Source: Haliclystus octoradiatus
Lineage: Eukaryota; Cnidaria; Staurozoa; Stauromedusae; Haliclystidae
Reading direction: 5' to 3'
DNA length: 64,000 nucleotides
NCBI GenBank assembly: GCA_916610825.1
Contig: OU744449.1
Span: 20,491,344-20,555,343 of the forward strand
Shown here: piece by piece, positions 35,101-63,635 of the stretch
Layout: each line of letters starts with the position of its first letter
How positions within the stretch are numbered: position 1 is the stretch's first letter
Translations under genes and position numbers: made by a program
The notes under the pieces: model-generated
Told to the model about the DNA's origin: nothing
Databases searched by the model: none
What the model saw: the letters and a program-made list of their open reading frames with translations, nothing else

Positions 35101-38100
35101 AGCTGAGGTCCAACATTTGTAAAAAATTCATTAAAGGCTTCAACAATTTCAGATGTGTTCACGATTTTTCTGTTATTTACGTGAAAGAATTCAGGAAAAC
35201 GATTTTTCTTTTTATTTCTGCCAAGGAGGTTGTTTGTGGTTTTCCATAAAAGTTTAATGTCATTTTTGTAGTGTTTGTAAAAATAGTCCCAATATAAGAT
35301 TTTTCTTTTACGAACAACTTTGAAATAAATTTTTGTGTAAATGTCATACAAATTTTTAGTTTCAAGATTTTGAGTTGTGATCCATTTATGATGTAATTTC
35401 ATTTTACATTTTCTAGAAATTGGGATTCCTTTGGTCATCCATGGGTTAATTTTTTGTTTATTTTTGTTTAAATTTGTGTGAATAATTGGACATGCATCGT
35501 TAAGACAAATTTGAAATTGGGTATGGAATTGAGAAAAAGCTAGGATCATCTAGAAGGTACCAATTGCACTGTGAAAGGTGATTTCTAAGAATTTCTAGAT
35601 TGGTATTACTGGTATTGCGAAAAGAAACAGATGTTGATATTGTCTTTTCTTTAGATTGAAAATAAGCAAAAGGACTTAGATGATCGGACAAATCAGTTGT
35701 GATAATACCTGTTGTTAAGTTATTTTTGTAATTCGTAAAAATATTGTCTAGGAGAGTGCATGATTTTTTAGTGATTCTTGTTGGTCGAACAGCGAGTGGA
35801 AAAAACTTGAAATCCATGCAGCTTGTGATTAGATCGTTCAGTTTTGGAGATTCAAGCAACATGTTAACATTGAAATCACCACCAATGAACACTGTTCTAT
35901 GGCAATAGGTAGATAAAACATTTCTCAAAATTGAAATTGCATTCGGAAAATTTGAATGTGGAGGAATGTAAACTGATACAAACACAAAACGTAAGGATTC
36001 AGCTACAACAATTTCGATGTCACTATTAATTTTTGATAATAATTCGTTTTTAGTGCAGTTTAGAGAGTTATGGACAACTAATCCAATATATTAGACACAT
36101 CTCCAGAAATGTACGAGGAAATAACTCATTCGTAGTAACTTTTGAGATGAGCAGATTCATTTGGTCGCGAACAAACCTTCATCTTCATCGATTCGATGGA
36201 TAATTTTATATCAGTGTGTTTTGATCGTGTGTGAAGGGTTACTGACACCGTTAAACCACCTTTAGTTTTCCGAATCCTTCAGCAATATAAGCATTAACGT
36301 AAACTTCTCTGTAGGCGCGCTTTTCTAAACTTTCACCGATTGAGTTCGCCATTTTCTTCATCGCCTTCCACGTTTAAGAAATTCGAAGTACTGAAAGTCA
36401 TTGCCATTTAATTGACCATCCATTGCAAAATAATGAAATAATCAAGCGTACATTTATTACTAGCCAGCTTAAACTCTTGAAGATATGAACGATGATAACA
36501 TGAGTAAAAAGACCAGTCTACCGCGTTGTTGTAATGACACTTGTGAAAATTTGTCACAAAATTCTTTGTCGGCTCAAGAACACGTGTTTCCGGTAAATCT
36601 CAAACAAAAACATATTTCATGCCCAGACCTCAGTTGCCAATCCCTGTATTCTATAATCTATGCTTTCGCTAAGAATGCTTGGCCATGAAAGTCAAGCCCA
36701 GAAAAAGACCAACGACTCCAACCATATTAATATTAATTTACTTGAAACTCATTTACGGCAAGTAATTCACAATTAGATTTACGGAAGATTTCTAGTTTTC
36801 ATTAAATCTGAATTAGACTTTAACATCAGTAATGATCAAATGGTCTACTGCATTAATTCATGCTTCAACGGAATAAAACTCTAGCCGCTAAAAATTAAAA
36901 TTAAAATTAACGAATTTAAATTAGACGCGTGATAGACTTATTTTGTCGAAAGAACGAAGCAAATATAGAGTATAACATAATGAAAATAAGAAGACGACCA
37001 AATACAATGGCTCAACAATATCTTCCTTTCTATAGCCATTAAATACTGCGGCTGAACTAAAGTGTTTGTTGTTTGTTGAATTAATTTTCCTTGCCATGTT
37101 GTTTTCGTGTCCCGCCTCTCCGCTTGAATACTGTAGCTTTTGAATAAAAACACTGTCCAAAACATTTCATACATTTATGAGACTAATCCGAGATATTACT
37201 AAACATAATTGATGCAATTACGACAGTTATTGGTTCCAACACGTCTTGGAAATGATCTTAATTCTCAATTCCTGTCATTGATTTTTAATCGCAAATGTTC
37301 AAAACGATTTCGAAAGGCATGCAACTTGATAGAAAGTAATAAGGAGGGGAGTTATTGCAGTCTAGCCCACCAAGCTTCTCTTTGAAATACTCTTCGCTGA
37401 TTCGTCGCCAGAAATCATGGCGTCGATGCACAGCACTTATAAGACAATATTTTTTACACCTTTCCACGCCCCATGCTGAATCAGCAAAGGCAAGCTTTTG
37501 TCCTCAAGTTAGCAGACTCTACTGTTTACAAAAATTTATATTTTGACAGTGAGTCTGCGAGCAAGCTAACCAATGTTCAGTTGTAGAAAATTATATCAAA
37601 TTCACTTGATTCACTAATTAATTGGTTGAAAATTTGGATAGTATCCTATCCTATCCATCTGAGCGTCTTGTATCATTCATTTTTCTGTGAAACAATTGAT
37701 AGCGGGAAATCATTTCTGTTATAGCTGATGGAATATGTCAAAGGATGTTTATTTTTTTAAAACAACGCCAGAAAATCATAATATTTACCACACATCTGTT
37801 ACTGTACCACATTATCTCGATACAAATGTTTGCACAATTTCCCGACAACAGATTATCTGTATTAGTTCGCCAGTGAAACGTTATTTATTTACAAACAGAC
37901 AATACTATTAATATAGAGATGATAACTTAGGTAACACGCTCTACGCACGATAGGTTTCAAGATCTATAGCTGTTATAATAGTTCAGCTGGTCACCGTTAG
38001 GTTGAGGACGAATGAAGGTTAATGTGACCGTTGATAAACACAGCCTATATATTTGGGGTCCTCTATAAAGGTGGGCCAGTTTTGATTACATTACGGACGG

Positions 38101-38809
38101 AGTCTTTACAGTTTTCTGTTAACAGCCAATAACTTTTTTTGCACTAATTAAAACATTATTAAACAAACATTAACCTTTCACAATAAAAGCTATACATTAA
38201 CTTTAAAACTAAACTACCATCTAAAACTTGAAACAATGATCCCATAATGCTTAAAGGATTTCCTCTTTGAATTGAAAGGCTTGAAATACTGATTTGTTGT
38301 AGAAATTTCATACATTTAACAAAATATACATTATGACAAACAATATATAAAACAACCAATCTTCACGCCTGCACAATTCCATAGCCTCATACCTCACTTG
38401 CCACCACTACGATCATTTTCTTAATTTTTTTTTGTAGATGACATCTGTCGATCGTTTAACCAAACCTATCGCGTCAGCTATCAATTTTCGTTGCCGTGAT
38501 AGATGTTGGCATAATGATGATAAAAACACCACCTTGCAGATAGGGCCCCTTTTTAGTATTACGTTATCATGGGACTATTCTAGCAATGAAGATATACCAC
38601 TTTGTTATGATGTGTTTTGGTCTCTACCCAAAGAACAAGATCAACAAATCCCTGAGACGTGGATATTTCTTGGACGTACTTACATAGATTCATATCGTAT
38701 AGTGCAATTGGCAATTAATAATGAACCATTCTATGTGAAATTAGTACCAATATCTACCGAAAATGTAACACTGATAAAGAGACCTAACTATATTAAACTA
38801 ACCATGTAA
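20188..38809 (+). CDS. ENGASE: Cytosolic endo-beta-N-acetylglucosaminidase (GH85), partial gene
   Basis: Cleaves the chitobiose core (GlcNAc-beta1,4-GlcNAc) of N-glycans released from misfolded glycoproteins in the cytosol. Exons in phase: 20188-20408, 20862-21165, 22093-22241, 22728-22896, 23515-23618, 24164-24272, 24621-24832, 26480-26833, 27739-27824, 28649-28692, 38438-38809 (stop TAA). Landmarks are TLLCHDMQGGYTDDR, WVNAAHCNGVKVLATFITEW, and the GH85 catalytic Asn-x-Glu in FDGWLINLENE (Asn codon 21145, Glu codon 21151). LIWYDS-like VIWYDSVT, YVGVDVFGRG and FAPGWVLE complete the barrel. The C-terminal exons form the beta-sandwich domains, ending in a WIFLGRTYIDSYRIV-type segment. All introns are GT-AG. 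The first coding exon is not found, so the N-terminus (a few dozen residues) is missing. The last intron is 9.7 kb and full of retroelements. Confidence 0.93.
23210..23320. mobile_element. Palindromic element with ~12-bp target duplication, copy 1
   Basis: Begins (T)GACTTGCCCAAGTCTCAC and ends in CGGGACTTATATATCAGTCA, an imperfect inverted repeat. It is flanked by perfect copies of AGGAGGATTATTG at 23197-23209 and 23321-23333. It lies in an ENGase intron and has no coding capacity. Confidence 0.65.
26985..27054 (+). tRNA. tRNA-like sequence (tRNA pseudogene or SINE head)
   Basis: A box-A-like TAGCTCAGTGGCAGAG and a box-B-like GGTTCGATTCC lie at normal spacing. A D arm (CTC/GAG) and an anticodon stem (TCTGC/GCGGG) can fold, with a 7-nt loop reading TCT at the anticodon position. 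The acceptor stem pairs at only about four of seven positions, and the universal U33 is C. It sits inside an ENGase intron. It is best read as a decayed tRNA or a tRNA-derived SINE head, not a functional tRNA. Confidence 0.5.
28948..29110 (+). repeat. Dispersed repeat, inverted copy at 36614-37590
   Basis: The part around GTCTGCTAACTCGAGGACAA through GCTGATTCAGCACGGGGCGT reappears as the reverse complement at about 37464-37590. The part around CATAGATTATATAATACAGG reappears inverted at about 36614-36662. In the second copy the two parts are separated by ~800 bp of other sequence. Both copies lie in the last ENGase intron, flanking the retroelement cluster. Confidence 0.65.
29683..30070. mobile_element. 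Fold-back (long inverted repeat) element
   Basis: About 95 bp beginning GTTGAATTAATAAGAAAAGT (29683-29780) recur as the reverse complement at about 29978-30070. A further arm (CAAATAAAAGAATAAATAAA, 29777-29806) pairs with 29843-29872. The arms include AACGTTTCGATTGCATCATG-type sequence. There is no transposase frame. Confidence 0.7.
30864..30903 (-). ncRNA. Hammerhead ribozyme motif of the Penelope-like element (minus copy)
   Basis: On minus: stem I CCGT/ACGG, core CTGAAGA, stem II GCGT-CTTT-ACGC, core GAAA, a minute stem III formed by CTC-A-GAG, then the GTA cleavage triplet. All conserved hammerhead positions are present. The stem III is too short for a stable monomer and is almost self-complementary, which matches the dimer-dependent minimal hammerheads known in Penelope-like elements. 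Confidence 0.8.
31024..32325 (-). CDS. Penelope-like reverse transcriptase / GIY-YIG endonuclease, 5'-truncated
   Basis: The open frame formally begins at 32445, but its first ~41 codons are antisense to the neighbouring inverted copy. Genuine element sequence starts around MAITTEDIK (about 32322). GLYRDDGIALL, with the YRDD catalytic box near 32112, is the palm of a PLE reverse transcriptase. The linker is followed by the GIY-YIG nuclease: LVYKANV and QNYIGLTEGTFKQRAAQH, then a Cys/His-rich CNCRNKDNCPLDKKC just before it. The N-terminal RT motifs are absent. The frame is otherwise uninterrupted to the stop at 31024, suggesting a recent insertion. Confidence 0.85.
   Translation of the reverse strand, partial: LMAITTEDIKTIMHARKSLLFDNDTAWMKKNNGNLFDATMGSYDGAEICELVGLFLLEKIAKKYGIKNVGLYRDDGIALLKNTSGPQAERTRKGIVKIFKSNGLGITIHTNLKTIDFLDVTLDLSNGSYKPYTKPNNHPSYNNAECNHYRSIIKQIPIAVSQRISDLSINQDVFDNCKGPYVSALKSSGHNPEFTYKQRSPSTTPAINRKRNIIWFNPPFSQNVDTNIAKKFLAMIDKHFPKAHRLHKIFNRNNVKVSYSCMANVETIIRSHNNKVLSDNGSTKPKKTCNCRNKDNCPLDKKCLSSSLVYKANVTTTHDSVGQNYIGLTEGTFKQRAAQHKMSFKTKKYANSTELSKHIWKLKEKHINYSIKWSILATAAAYSNKTKKCNLCLTEKFHIIYYKHDNLLNKRTELISKCRHENKYYLRNYKNNK
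32317..33004 (+). CDS. Penelope-like GIY-YIG endonuclease part, truncated inverted copy
   Basis: Encodes the last ~228 residues of the same polyprotein as the minus copy. INRKRNIIWFN, the zinc-binding-like CNCRNKDNCPLDKKC, and QNYIGLTEGTFKQR of the GIY-YIG domain are all present. The sequence ends CRHENKYYLRNYKNNK and then a stop. Upstream codons of the open frame (from 32225) are antisense sequence of the other copy, so there is no real start codon. It differs from the minus copy at four residues, for example NLPF for NPPF and AQHKKSF for AQHKMSF. Confidence 0.85.
33125..33164 (+). ncRNA. Hammerhead ribozyme motif of the Penelope-like element (plus copy)
   Basis: Identical in layout to the minus-strand copy: CCGT (33125-33128), CTGAAGA (33129-33135), stem II 33136-33147, GAAA (33148-33151), CTCAGAG, and the GTA triplet with predicted self-cleavage after A33160. 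ACGG (33161-33164) then closes stem I. Confidence 0.8.
36110..36480. other. Unassigned sequence next to the LINE 5' end
   Basis: Minus-strand reading gives short peptide-like runs (SLEKRAYREVYVNAYIAEGF, about 36275-36345) that look protein-derived but match nothing I can name. Frames are broken, so this may be an exon relic or a further repeat. Confidence 0.3.
37755..37920 (-). repeat. Inverted copy of the 4915-5065 repeat
   Basis: Words such as TTTCCCGACAACAGATTATC and the neighbouring TGTTACTGTACCACATTATC correspond to the reverse complement of the 4.9-5.06 kb segment. Confidence 0.55.
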
Positions 38810-38984
38810 ATATAATTATAGTATTTATTAATTTATAATTAAATATTTAAATCAATCATCAGGTAGGGTATATCTGATATAGAGCCAATGTTGCCCTACT
38901 GTAGGCACCAAAACCGCTCTTCTGTATCTAGATGAACGCCTCTTTTCGCTAATGATAGAGCATCTTTAGAATAGGTATATTTTG

Positions 38985-39065
38985 ATTATATTTCATGATG
39001 TATAGATCAGCGATAAATCAAAAACACAGGTATTTTCGATAGTTTCGATATAATCTTATATCGTT
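38985..39065 (+). repeat. Dispersed repeat, inverted copy at 61935-62025
   Basis: ATCAGCGATAAATCAAAAAC and AGTTTCGATATAATCTTATA occur here. They recur in reverse complement at 61935-62025, and the second word recurs again in direct orientation at about 61775-61800. Confidence 0.65.
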
Positions 39066-39069
39066 TATA

Positions 39070-40935
39070 TCACTGGATAGATCAAATTGATAATATTTCA
39101 TTATAAATAGGAATTGATTTTCAAAGCGAAGTGGTGCACCGCAGTTCTTCATATTAAATGCAATTTTGCAATTATGCTATATTGCAATTATGATTCAATC
39201 AAAATCGAGACTCGTGGATCTCGAATACAGTAGATACAAACAGACATACATCGACAATTATATAGCAAATATCCACGTTGCTTTTCAAATGTATTAAAAT
39301 ACCCGTATTTGTAGGTTTTCGGTAAACTGTATTTCAAATGTAATGTTCAGCGGTAATGTTTTATTAACTTCAACCTCCATTGTGAATTTTATGGCTGAAG
39401 GAATTCCGTTGAGATCTGATTGCAGCTCTGTCAGGTTTTAGTTTTTTATCTAACCATTTTCCAAGCTTGTTAATTATAACCATCTATAGCAGATAATACC
39501 GGCCTCATTTGTAAAACAGGTTGTTATTACTACTGTAAAGTCGATCTTATTTAGATACCCCCCTCTGATGCAAATGAAAAATGAGATATTAATCAGAGAA
39601 AAATACAAGAGTACATTTACGAATAATAGAAACTGGAAATCAATTTTTTGCTGAGACATTAGGCAAGCGAGACATTAAAAGGAGATATATATATAAAGTT
39701 CGATTGTATATCTACACTTTCTATTTAACTTCCTTTCCTCATTGATCATCGATTTCACGTTGAAATGAATTCATCTGAAAATAAGTCAAGGTAGAGATCC
39801 AGTTATTTGCATCACAAAGGCATCAACACAAACGTGCATATAATAGTATGATTTCATAACTATACAAGCTTGAAGCAATTTTGTAGAAATATATCCAGCA
39901 GCATAAACAAAAGAAAAACATTTCCACGTTTTTCCCCTTATTCAAGGCCAATCCAAGCATAGGTTAATATAGATCATTAGAGTAGATAGTCCGTTTATTA
40001 TAGACATATAAACTTTATGATAAGTACAGGGTGTTTTTAATTTAATAATTTATATTACCATTTTGGCTCCATGCTGGCAATTTCCGGGTATCAAATTTAC
40101 AATTTTGGAATCCAGCTGTGAAATTTCCGACGTCCAGCTGTGAAATCGGGAAATATCCTGATGTGTGGTGCCCAGATCCCTACTGTAATACGCCATTTAC
40201 GGGATTTTTACCGTTACAAGAAAGCTCTGAAATTTACAACTTTACACTCTCGAACTTGGAAAGTGGATATCATACAACAATTCAACCAAATTCAAATTCG
40301 TGGTCGTACCTCCTCTCCTAATACTTTTATTCGCCGATCGGTGTGATGAAGGTTCTCCAACAACATTTGTCTTTCATCTTCAATTGTGAAAACATCTGAT
40401 GACGTGCCAGGTATTGAAGAGGCAGATCCACGACAGGCATGCACAGATGGCTGCAGCTTCTTTAAGAAACGAAAAATATATCATCTCTACATGTATAAAG
40501 TTGAAATGATATGAAGATGAGTACGTGAACAAACTTTATTCATTGACTGATAAATGTGAGATGAATTCTGTTCGCTTGTGAATTTTTTTTTTTGGAGATT
40601 TAGTACCGAAAAGGAATTTAGCAAATAAAAAATATTTGATAGAGCATGGCATTTTTATAATTCACAGACTATACAATAGTAGTGCTTACTTCATTGGAAC
40701 TATCTCTCTCACATTTTCCCTTGGATTCCGAAGAGAGTTCCTTTTTTTCTTGACCTGCGAACAAACGCAAAGAAGAACTTCCAATTCACAAATATACAGG
40801 ACGATGACCTATTCCATGACCAAAGAATTCTAACTTTGGTGCCAATAAATTGGATACACAATCAAAATGCTGAAAAAGTGAAACTCCCAGAAACACAATC
40901 AAATAAAAGATGCAAACATCTCAACATAGATACAG
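39070..40935. other. Non-coding stretch, nothing recognised
   Basis: AT-rich sequence downstream of ENGase. Only short open frames without motifs are seen. A 13-bp word CCAGCTGTGAAAT is repeated about 22 bp apart near 40110-40146. Confidence 0.4.
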
Positions 40936-40941
40936 CTGACA

Positions 40942-41356
40942 TAGACCGAGCGCCACAGAACTAAACGGCAGGTTTCTCCGGGCAACTTGAAAATCGCATA
41001 AAAGTGTTCATAAAAATATGCTAAACAATTCCCTATTTCTTCTTTCAATTAAATTTTATTGTGAATCCTTCAAAAATCCAATTTATATCTCATGATTCAC
41101 AGTCAAAGCCTTCTTTTCGTTTTGAGAAAATGCTGCATGCGAGCTTCATGGTCTTTGATTCTTTTGTTCTCCCATGATTTTGCGAATCCATAGAAGCATG
41201 ACAAAAACATGAAATGTATGAATTAAGAGGGCTCTGATCGTGAAATGATTTATAAATTCATCGATGATGAGCTCCACAATAAAGTTGGACTTAATTTATG
41301 TAAATTTCAAGTTGTCCGGAGAAACCTGCCGTTTTGAATATATGGCGCTCGGTCTA
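40942..41356. mobile_element. MITE with ~53-bp TIRs (TAGACCGAGCGCCA)
   Basis: The left terminus TAGACCGAGCGCCA continues into AAACGGCAGGTTTCTCCGGG and CAACTTGAAA (to 40994). It is matched by the reverse complement of 41304-41356 with few differences. The outer TA on both sides suggests a TA target duplication. The element is 415 bp with no coding frame. Confidence 0.8.
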
Positions 41357-42710
41357 TCATATTTGAATGGTAATTCACGATACATGGAATTTCAACCAAA
41401 CATAGTTAGATTAGACTTTAAGCTTTAAGGCATAGAGTTGACCATCATGCCTTCCATTTTCAAAGTTAAAAAATGAAATCATTTTCTCTAGCAACAAGAC
41501 GTAATGTATAGTGAGTCAGTAAACATCACGCATCGCCATCGAAGACCGAGCGAAAAAGCCGTCGCTCAATTTTGTACATCGAAGGATGATATCTATTATA
41601 TTGGAAATATTGTCTTTACCACTTTCATTTTCTGGCATCTCCGTCATCTTTTTCTCCATCATTGCGATCACCTTTCAGTAAGAAAAAACAATAGACTGTG
41701 ATGTGTCAACAGAAGTCAACGTTGAGATACAATAAAACGACTCTGAAACTACTGTTGCCTTTGATTTTTGTAATAAAGTGTTATACAAAGAAGCTACTCA
41801 TAAAATAATGACATTTATAGAACTATCTATCTATCCATATAGATTGAATCATTTTATGTGGTTAGAACATTGACTCGACGCAAGGGAGATAGAAAAAAGG
41901 CAATCGTTACACAATATAAATTTAATGATTCTTCAACGCGAACCCAAAGCAAGAGGGCAAAACAACAGGCATTCAAAATAAATATAACAGTTACTAATCA
42001 TATGACAATACGAAGCACCAATTACAACACATTACTGATTATCACATTGCATCACATGCATGCACTCAAGCAATACAATCACGTGAACAACATGCACAAT
42101 ACCTAAAATACTACATGACATCACATATTCAACACATCGTAACTACCAGAGCCATCTATTTAAAAGAGTTGGGACCACTTAAATCAGTGATTGGGACACA
42201 CATGCCATTTTTGTTTTTTGGCCTGGACCCGAGCACGTTTTTAACAGCAGTGCGCATGTGCAAGAGAATGTTGTGTTTTTTCAGCCATTTTGGAACTGTG
42301 TGAAATGGTTTGCGATCGTTTAACAAGAGTAATACAACCATTTATTAGTTGTCTTTCTCCATATTTATTTGCTGGACTCTCAAAATAAGAATAACAATTT
42401 ACTTCAATGTATACTTTGTTATCGATCTCATCAGCATGTTGTTCGAGAGTAAATCAGATGAATGCTATTGGAATTGCTAAACGGACAAGGAGCTTGTGGA
42501 GTATGGACTACATCTCTTACGCTCTTACGCTTATTCTTTGCAGTCAAAGACAACTTTTTCTAGTTCTTGTCCCCAGTTGGAATAGTAAACAATACTTTAA
42601 TTTCGATTACTATTTCGTCTAGTAACACAACAATTAATATTTTAATAGCCTATTTTTTTTTTAGTGATAAAAGTTGTATTTTTCCGCGCACTTCGCTTAA
42701 AACAGGAAAC

Positions 42711-42772
42711 CTGGTGCCAAAAGAACAAGAACCCTGGTGCCAAAAGAACAAGAACCCTGGTGCCGAAAGTAC
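42711..42772 (+). repeat. 24-bp tandem repeat, ~2.5 units
   Basis: The unit AAGAACAAGAACCCTGGTGC plus CAAA is repeated, with the last unit diverging at CCGAAAG. No open frame of interest. Confidence 0.7.
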
Positions 42773-43834
42773 GAAAATGGCGTCCAAAAATTACATGAAT
42801 GGCATCTATCCAATAGGAGACGATAGCGACACATGAAAGCGTGTCACAACTCTTTTAAATATATGGCTCTGTAGCTACGACACTCCACACAGATTACAAC
42901 TGAAACCAGGAAGACGTGTTACCATAAACAATATCATAAATAAATCCTACATCATACTTTTTCTTGATCTTCGCATGTCCTTTGCAGGCACTTGAACTTT
43001 GCCACACGTTCCTAGATTAATGAGATATAGTAAGAAACAGACCAAAGGGAGAAATGTTTGTGTTTCACCTCTATCTGCCTTGTTCATAAAAATAACTTGC
43101 TTAACACATATACCTGAAGGCGTTGCACTAGCATTTGTTGAGAGCAATGGGCTTCCCGCAAATTGAAGTATTTCCTTTCAAATCCATCACTCTTTAAAAT
43201 AACATAAATGAGTACAATTAGTTAATAGTGACATAGATAAGTTATTTAACCCCCGTTTCACACCAAAGTCTTCATTCATTAAACCAATCGAATATGAATA
43301 AATTCCTTTTGTGTCCACGCTGCATAGGTGGGGGATTATCCCAGGGATTCATCATTACTTTTGTACGACAGTGTAAATGTGCCATTTGAGATTCTTGCTG
43401 GCATCAAACTATGCCTGGTTTTGTTAGACATCATATACTTCACCAAACTTGACAAAACAAAAGTTTATTCAGCCTTCATAAAACTATTATTTTTAATTTC
43501 TTAAATATAAAATGCCAATTATGGCACTTCACAGCAAAATGTCCAGCAGATTTACAAATTGAAAATGGAAGCCAACAGGAAGCCAAACACTAAAATTTGA
43601 TACCTCCAATGATGCCAAATGGTACCCCAGACAATATGTCACATGTTTGTGTAGCACCTATTTGGGAGTACTCCCAAGATCCTGCATTTTTTTACATTTT
43701 CAGAAATTTATTACCAACATATTTATGCATTTTCATGCTTTTTGTTGTCGCTGGACAGAAAACCAAGCTTTGATTTACGATACTCCATGGATTTAAAAAC
43801 AACACTATATACCATATACAGCACTTTAGGCAGG

Positions 43835-56991
<13,157 letters not shown>

Positions 56992-57057
56992 TTAGTGTAC
57001 TATCGTGGTATTGTTTTTCACGAAGTGAAGTTGAAACATTACAATTATTATGATAAC

Positions 57058-57113
57058 ATGATATATATATTATATTATATTATATTATATATATTATATT
57101 ATTATATATTATC
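57058..57113. repeat. TA-rich low-complexity tract
   Basis: Mixed TATAT/ATTATAT repeats just upstream of the coiled-coil gene start. Confidence 0.8.
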
Positions 57114-57679
57114 ATGACAAAAAAATGTTATTTGTGTATCGTTCAACTGTAGTGAATCGTGAATATATTTCTCGAACATGAATAATTAATTCATAGGTGA
57201 ATATAGACGAAGTCATTCGTCATTCATGAAAATATGCAGTACAGAAATCAGACCAAGGTCCAGACCGGGGTTCAGGCAGATATGAGTCTGTGATTGGCTA
57301 TTACGTCGAAATTTAATGTCGAAAAAATAAATGGCAAAGATGAATGTTAAATATCGAACAACTTGTTCTGAAGCAGCAGGATTTTTGGGGATCTTGATTT
57401 TATTACGCCTTCTTCGTTCCTCATGACGCAACACTAGTGTTTATATAACCCATATTGCACAGAAAGTACGTGTTACATATAATTGTTTGGTTGCTCTGCT
57501 TGTTTCCACCATGGGATTCAGCACGGGAGTATTCAAGTATCCCTGCGCGATTAATAAACGGGTTTTCTTGGAGATCGTGTTTTCGACTGACATATAATTG
57601 CATCATGGTCAAAGTTGTACATGGATGCTAATGTTCTTGTAAGTGGCTAAGTAAGTGTAAGATCGTTCTTGTGTCAGGA

Positions 57680-58620
57680 AGTTAATCAAAGTACTTGAAG
57701 TACCTATACAGATGAGACCTTTTGTAACGATGTAACGTGTTCATTAATGATTCTATATATACCTGGTGCTTTGTACTTAGCTCAGTTGCAAGTATGACCT
57801 CCAAAATTTCAGTTTCAGTGAATGGGGCATTGAACCAAGCATCAGTTGATTTATAAGTCTTGTTCACCATATTCGGGGAATGATGCTCTTTGTAGGGATC
57901 GAGCAGTGATTTGAAGTGATTTTCCAGACTCCGTTGGTTTATTGATGCAGTTTGACGAGAATTGTTCTTTTCAAATAAGGCCTAGGGCTTATTCTCTATG
58001 ATGTCGAGCTGCTTGAGCAAAATATGCTCATTATAGATTTTTCGTTTAAATTTTATTAGGTTTGTGTATTGTCTTCTCAATGCTGTGGATTGGATTCGAG
58101 CTATCTGATTTTCAGGGTGCTTCATTACCAGATCAAACAGAGAAAAAAAGAAGGATTTTCAATGTAACATTCATTATCAAACCATGGTTTGTGTTTTCTT
58201 TTTCATTTTCATAACGCAAGGTGCAGGAGACAAAAAAGCTGATTCCAAATGTTGAAGAGCGGCATCAATGTCTTCATTTTCGATTTCTTTCTCGGCTTTA
58301 GCCAATGAAGGGTGATGGTATAGCTTTTCTGTGTCGCAGTTTTAATGGCATTGAATCTTTTTGAGTGTCAGAGTTAGGGAAACGCCAGGTAGTGGTCACT
58401 GCATGGCTGATGTTTTCTTGTAATTTCTGCTTTTACCGAATGTGCTAAAACATGTTCACTGTGGAGACTAGAGAATACTAAATAAATTATGCTGCTGCCA
58501 TTTGGACCAATGTATTATGTAATCACTTCATTTGTTTAGGAGCTTAAACTCAAGATCGTGAAGGTTTGATGTGAGCTACTTTCCACGATTACCCTTATCG
58601 ATTCAGCAGTTAAAATCTCT
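57680..58620 (-). pseudogene. LINE relic (endonuclease-RT linker region)
   Basis: Minus-strand pieces KPWFDNECY (about 58160-58190) and SPNMVNKTYKSTDAWFNAPF with TETEILEVI (57780-57880) resemble the region between the endonuclease and the reverse transcriptase of a LINE. Many stops are present. It lies between SMURF and the coiled-coil gene. Confidence 0.5.
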
Positions 58621-59281
58621 AAATATTAGAGTCGGAAAGCAATTTGATGTCTTCGAAAGGGCACTAATTATCGTCAAAAGGATATCAGCAACGCCTGTAC
58701 TGGGTGTAAAATAGAAACAAAACATGTTGCAATGTATTGTTTGTAAACCAATAAAATGTTGATCTTTTTAGTGATAATTGAAAGTTATAAATAATCCTTG
58801 CATAGAATTAAGAGTCAAACAAACACGATAAGACTATAACTTTTGAATAGAAAGGATTATATAATTTTCAATTCTAATAATATACTCTAGTTTTAATGTA
58901 CAAAGTAGATATATTTTTGGAACGTAGTTAAACAATATTATACACATAAATGATAAATATATACAACAGAATATTCATAAGTACCTTCAAAATAGAGCGT
59001 CTTTGCAGTTATTCTGTATTTATAGAGAATTTATGTAGAGTATTTATAGAGTGTACCTCATATTTTTCGAGTTGAATAATTGACAAAGTTTTCTTCCCGT
59101 TATCGTGTTATATGCTTTGTCTTTAGATATATAGATTCATTATTAATTCAATTCAATTAATTTCTTTGCGAATATTTTTAATGCTTTCTTGAAAATGCAG
59201 GAATGAATGCTACCAAATTTTAATTTAGTCCATAACAATTTCAAGTTTACTTTTCCATAAGCACCATTTTGTAGGTGTGAC

Positions 59282-63635
<4,354 letters not shown>

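Larger units (their letters stand above)
30547..36110 (-). mobile_element. Non-LTR retrotransposon (CR1/L2-like LINE), 5'-truncated and interrupted
   Basis: On minus the element shows endonuclease motifs (GGDFN and SDHLSPF, 35500-35985). A reverse transcriptase follows in three frames (35549-34383, 34533-34003, 33886-33470) with FLDLKKAFDTVNH, GVPQGSILGPLL and FADDTTLQ. Two frame changes (near 34.45 and 33.9 kb) make it inactive. The 3' end is a TAGA-type microsatellite at about 30545-30560, and the 3' untranslated region lies at 30560-30820. A Penelope-like element (30826-33199) has inserted between the coding part and the 3' UTR. The N-terminal part of the endonuclease and any ORF1 are missing, so it is a 5'-truncated copy. 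It lies in the last ENGase intron, antisense to the gene. Confidence 0.85.

Noticed and set aside
42711-42772. Short tandem repeats considered as a CRISPR-like array
   Set aside because: Only ~2.5 contiguous units without spacers, in an animal genome. No CRISPR array exists in the window.
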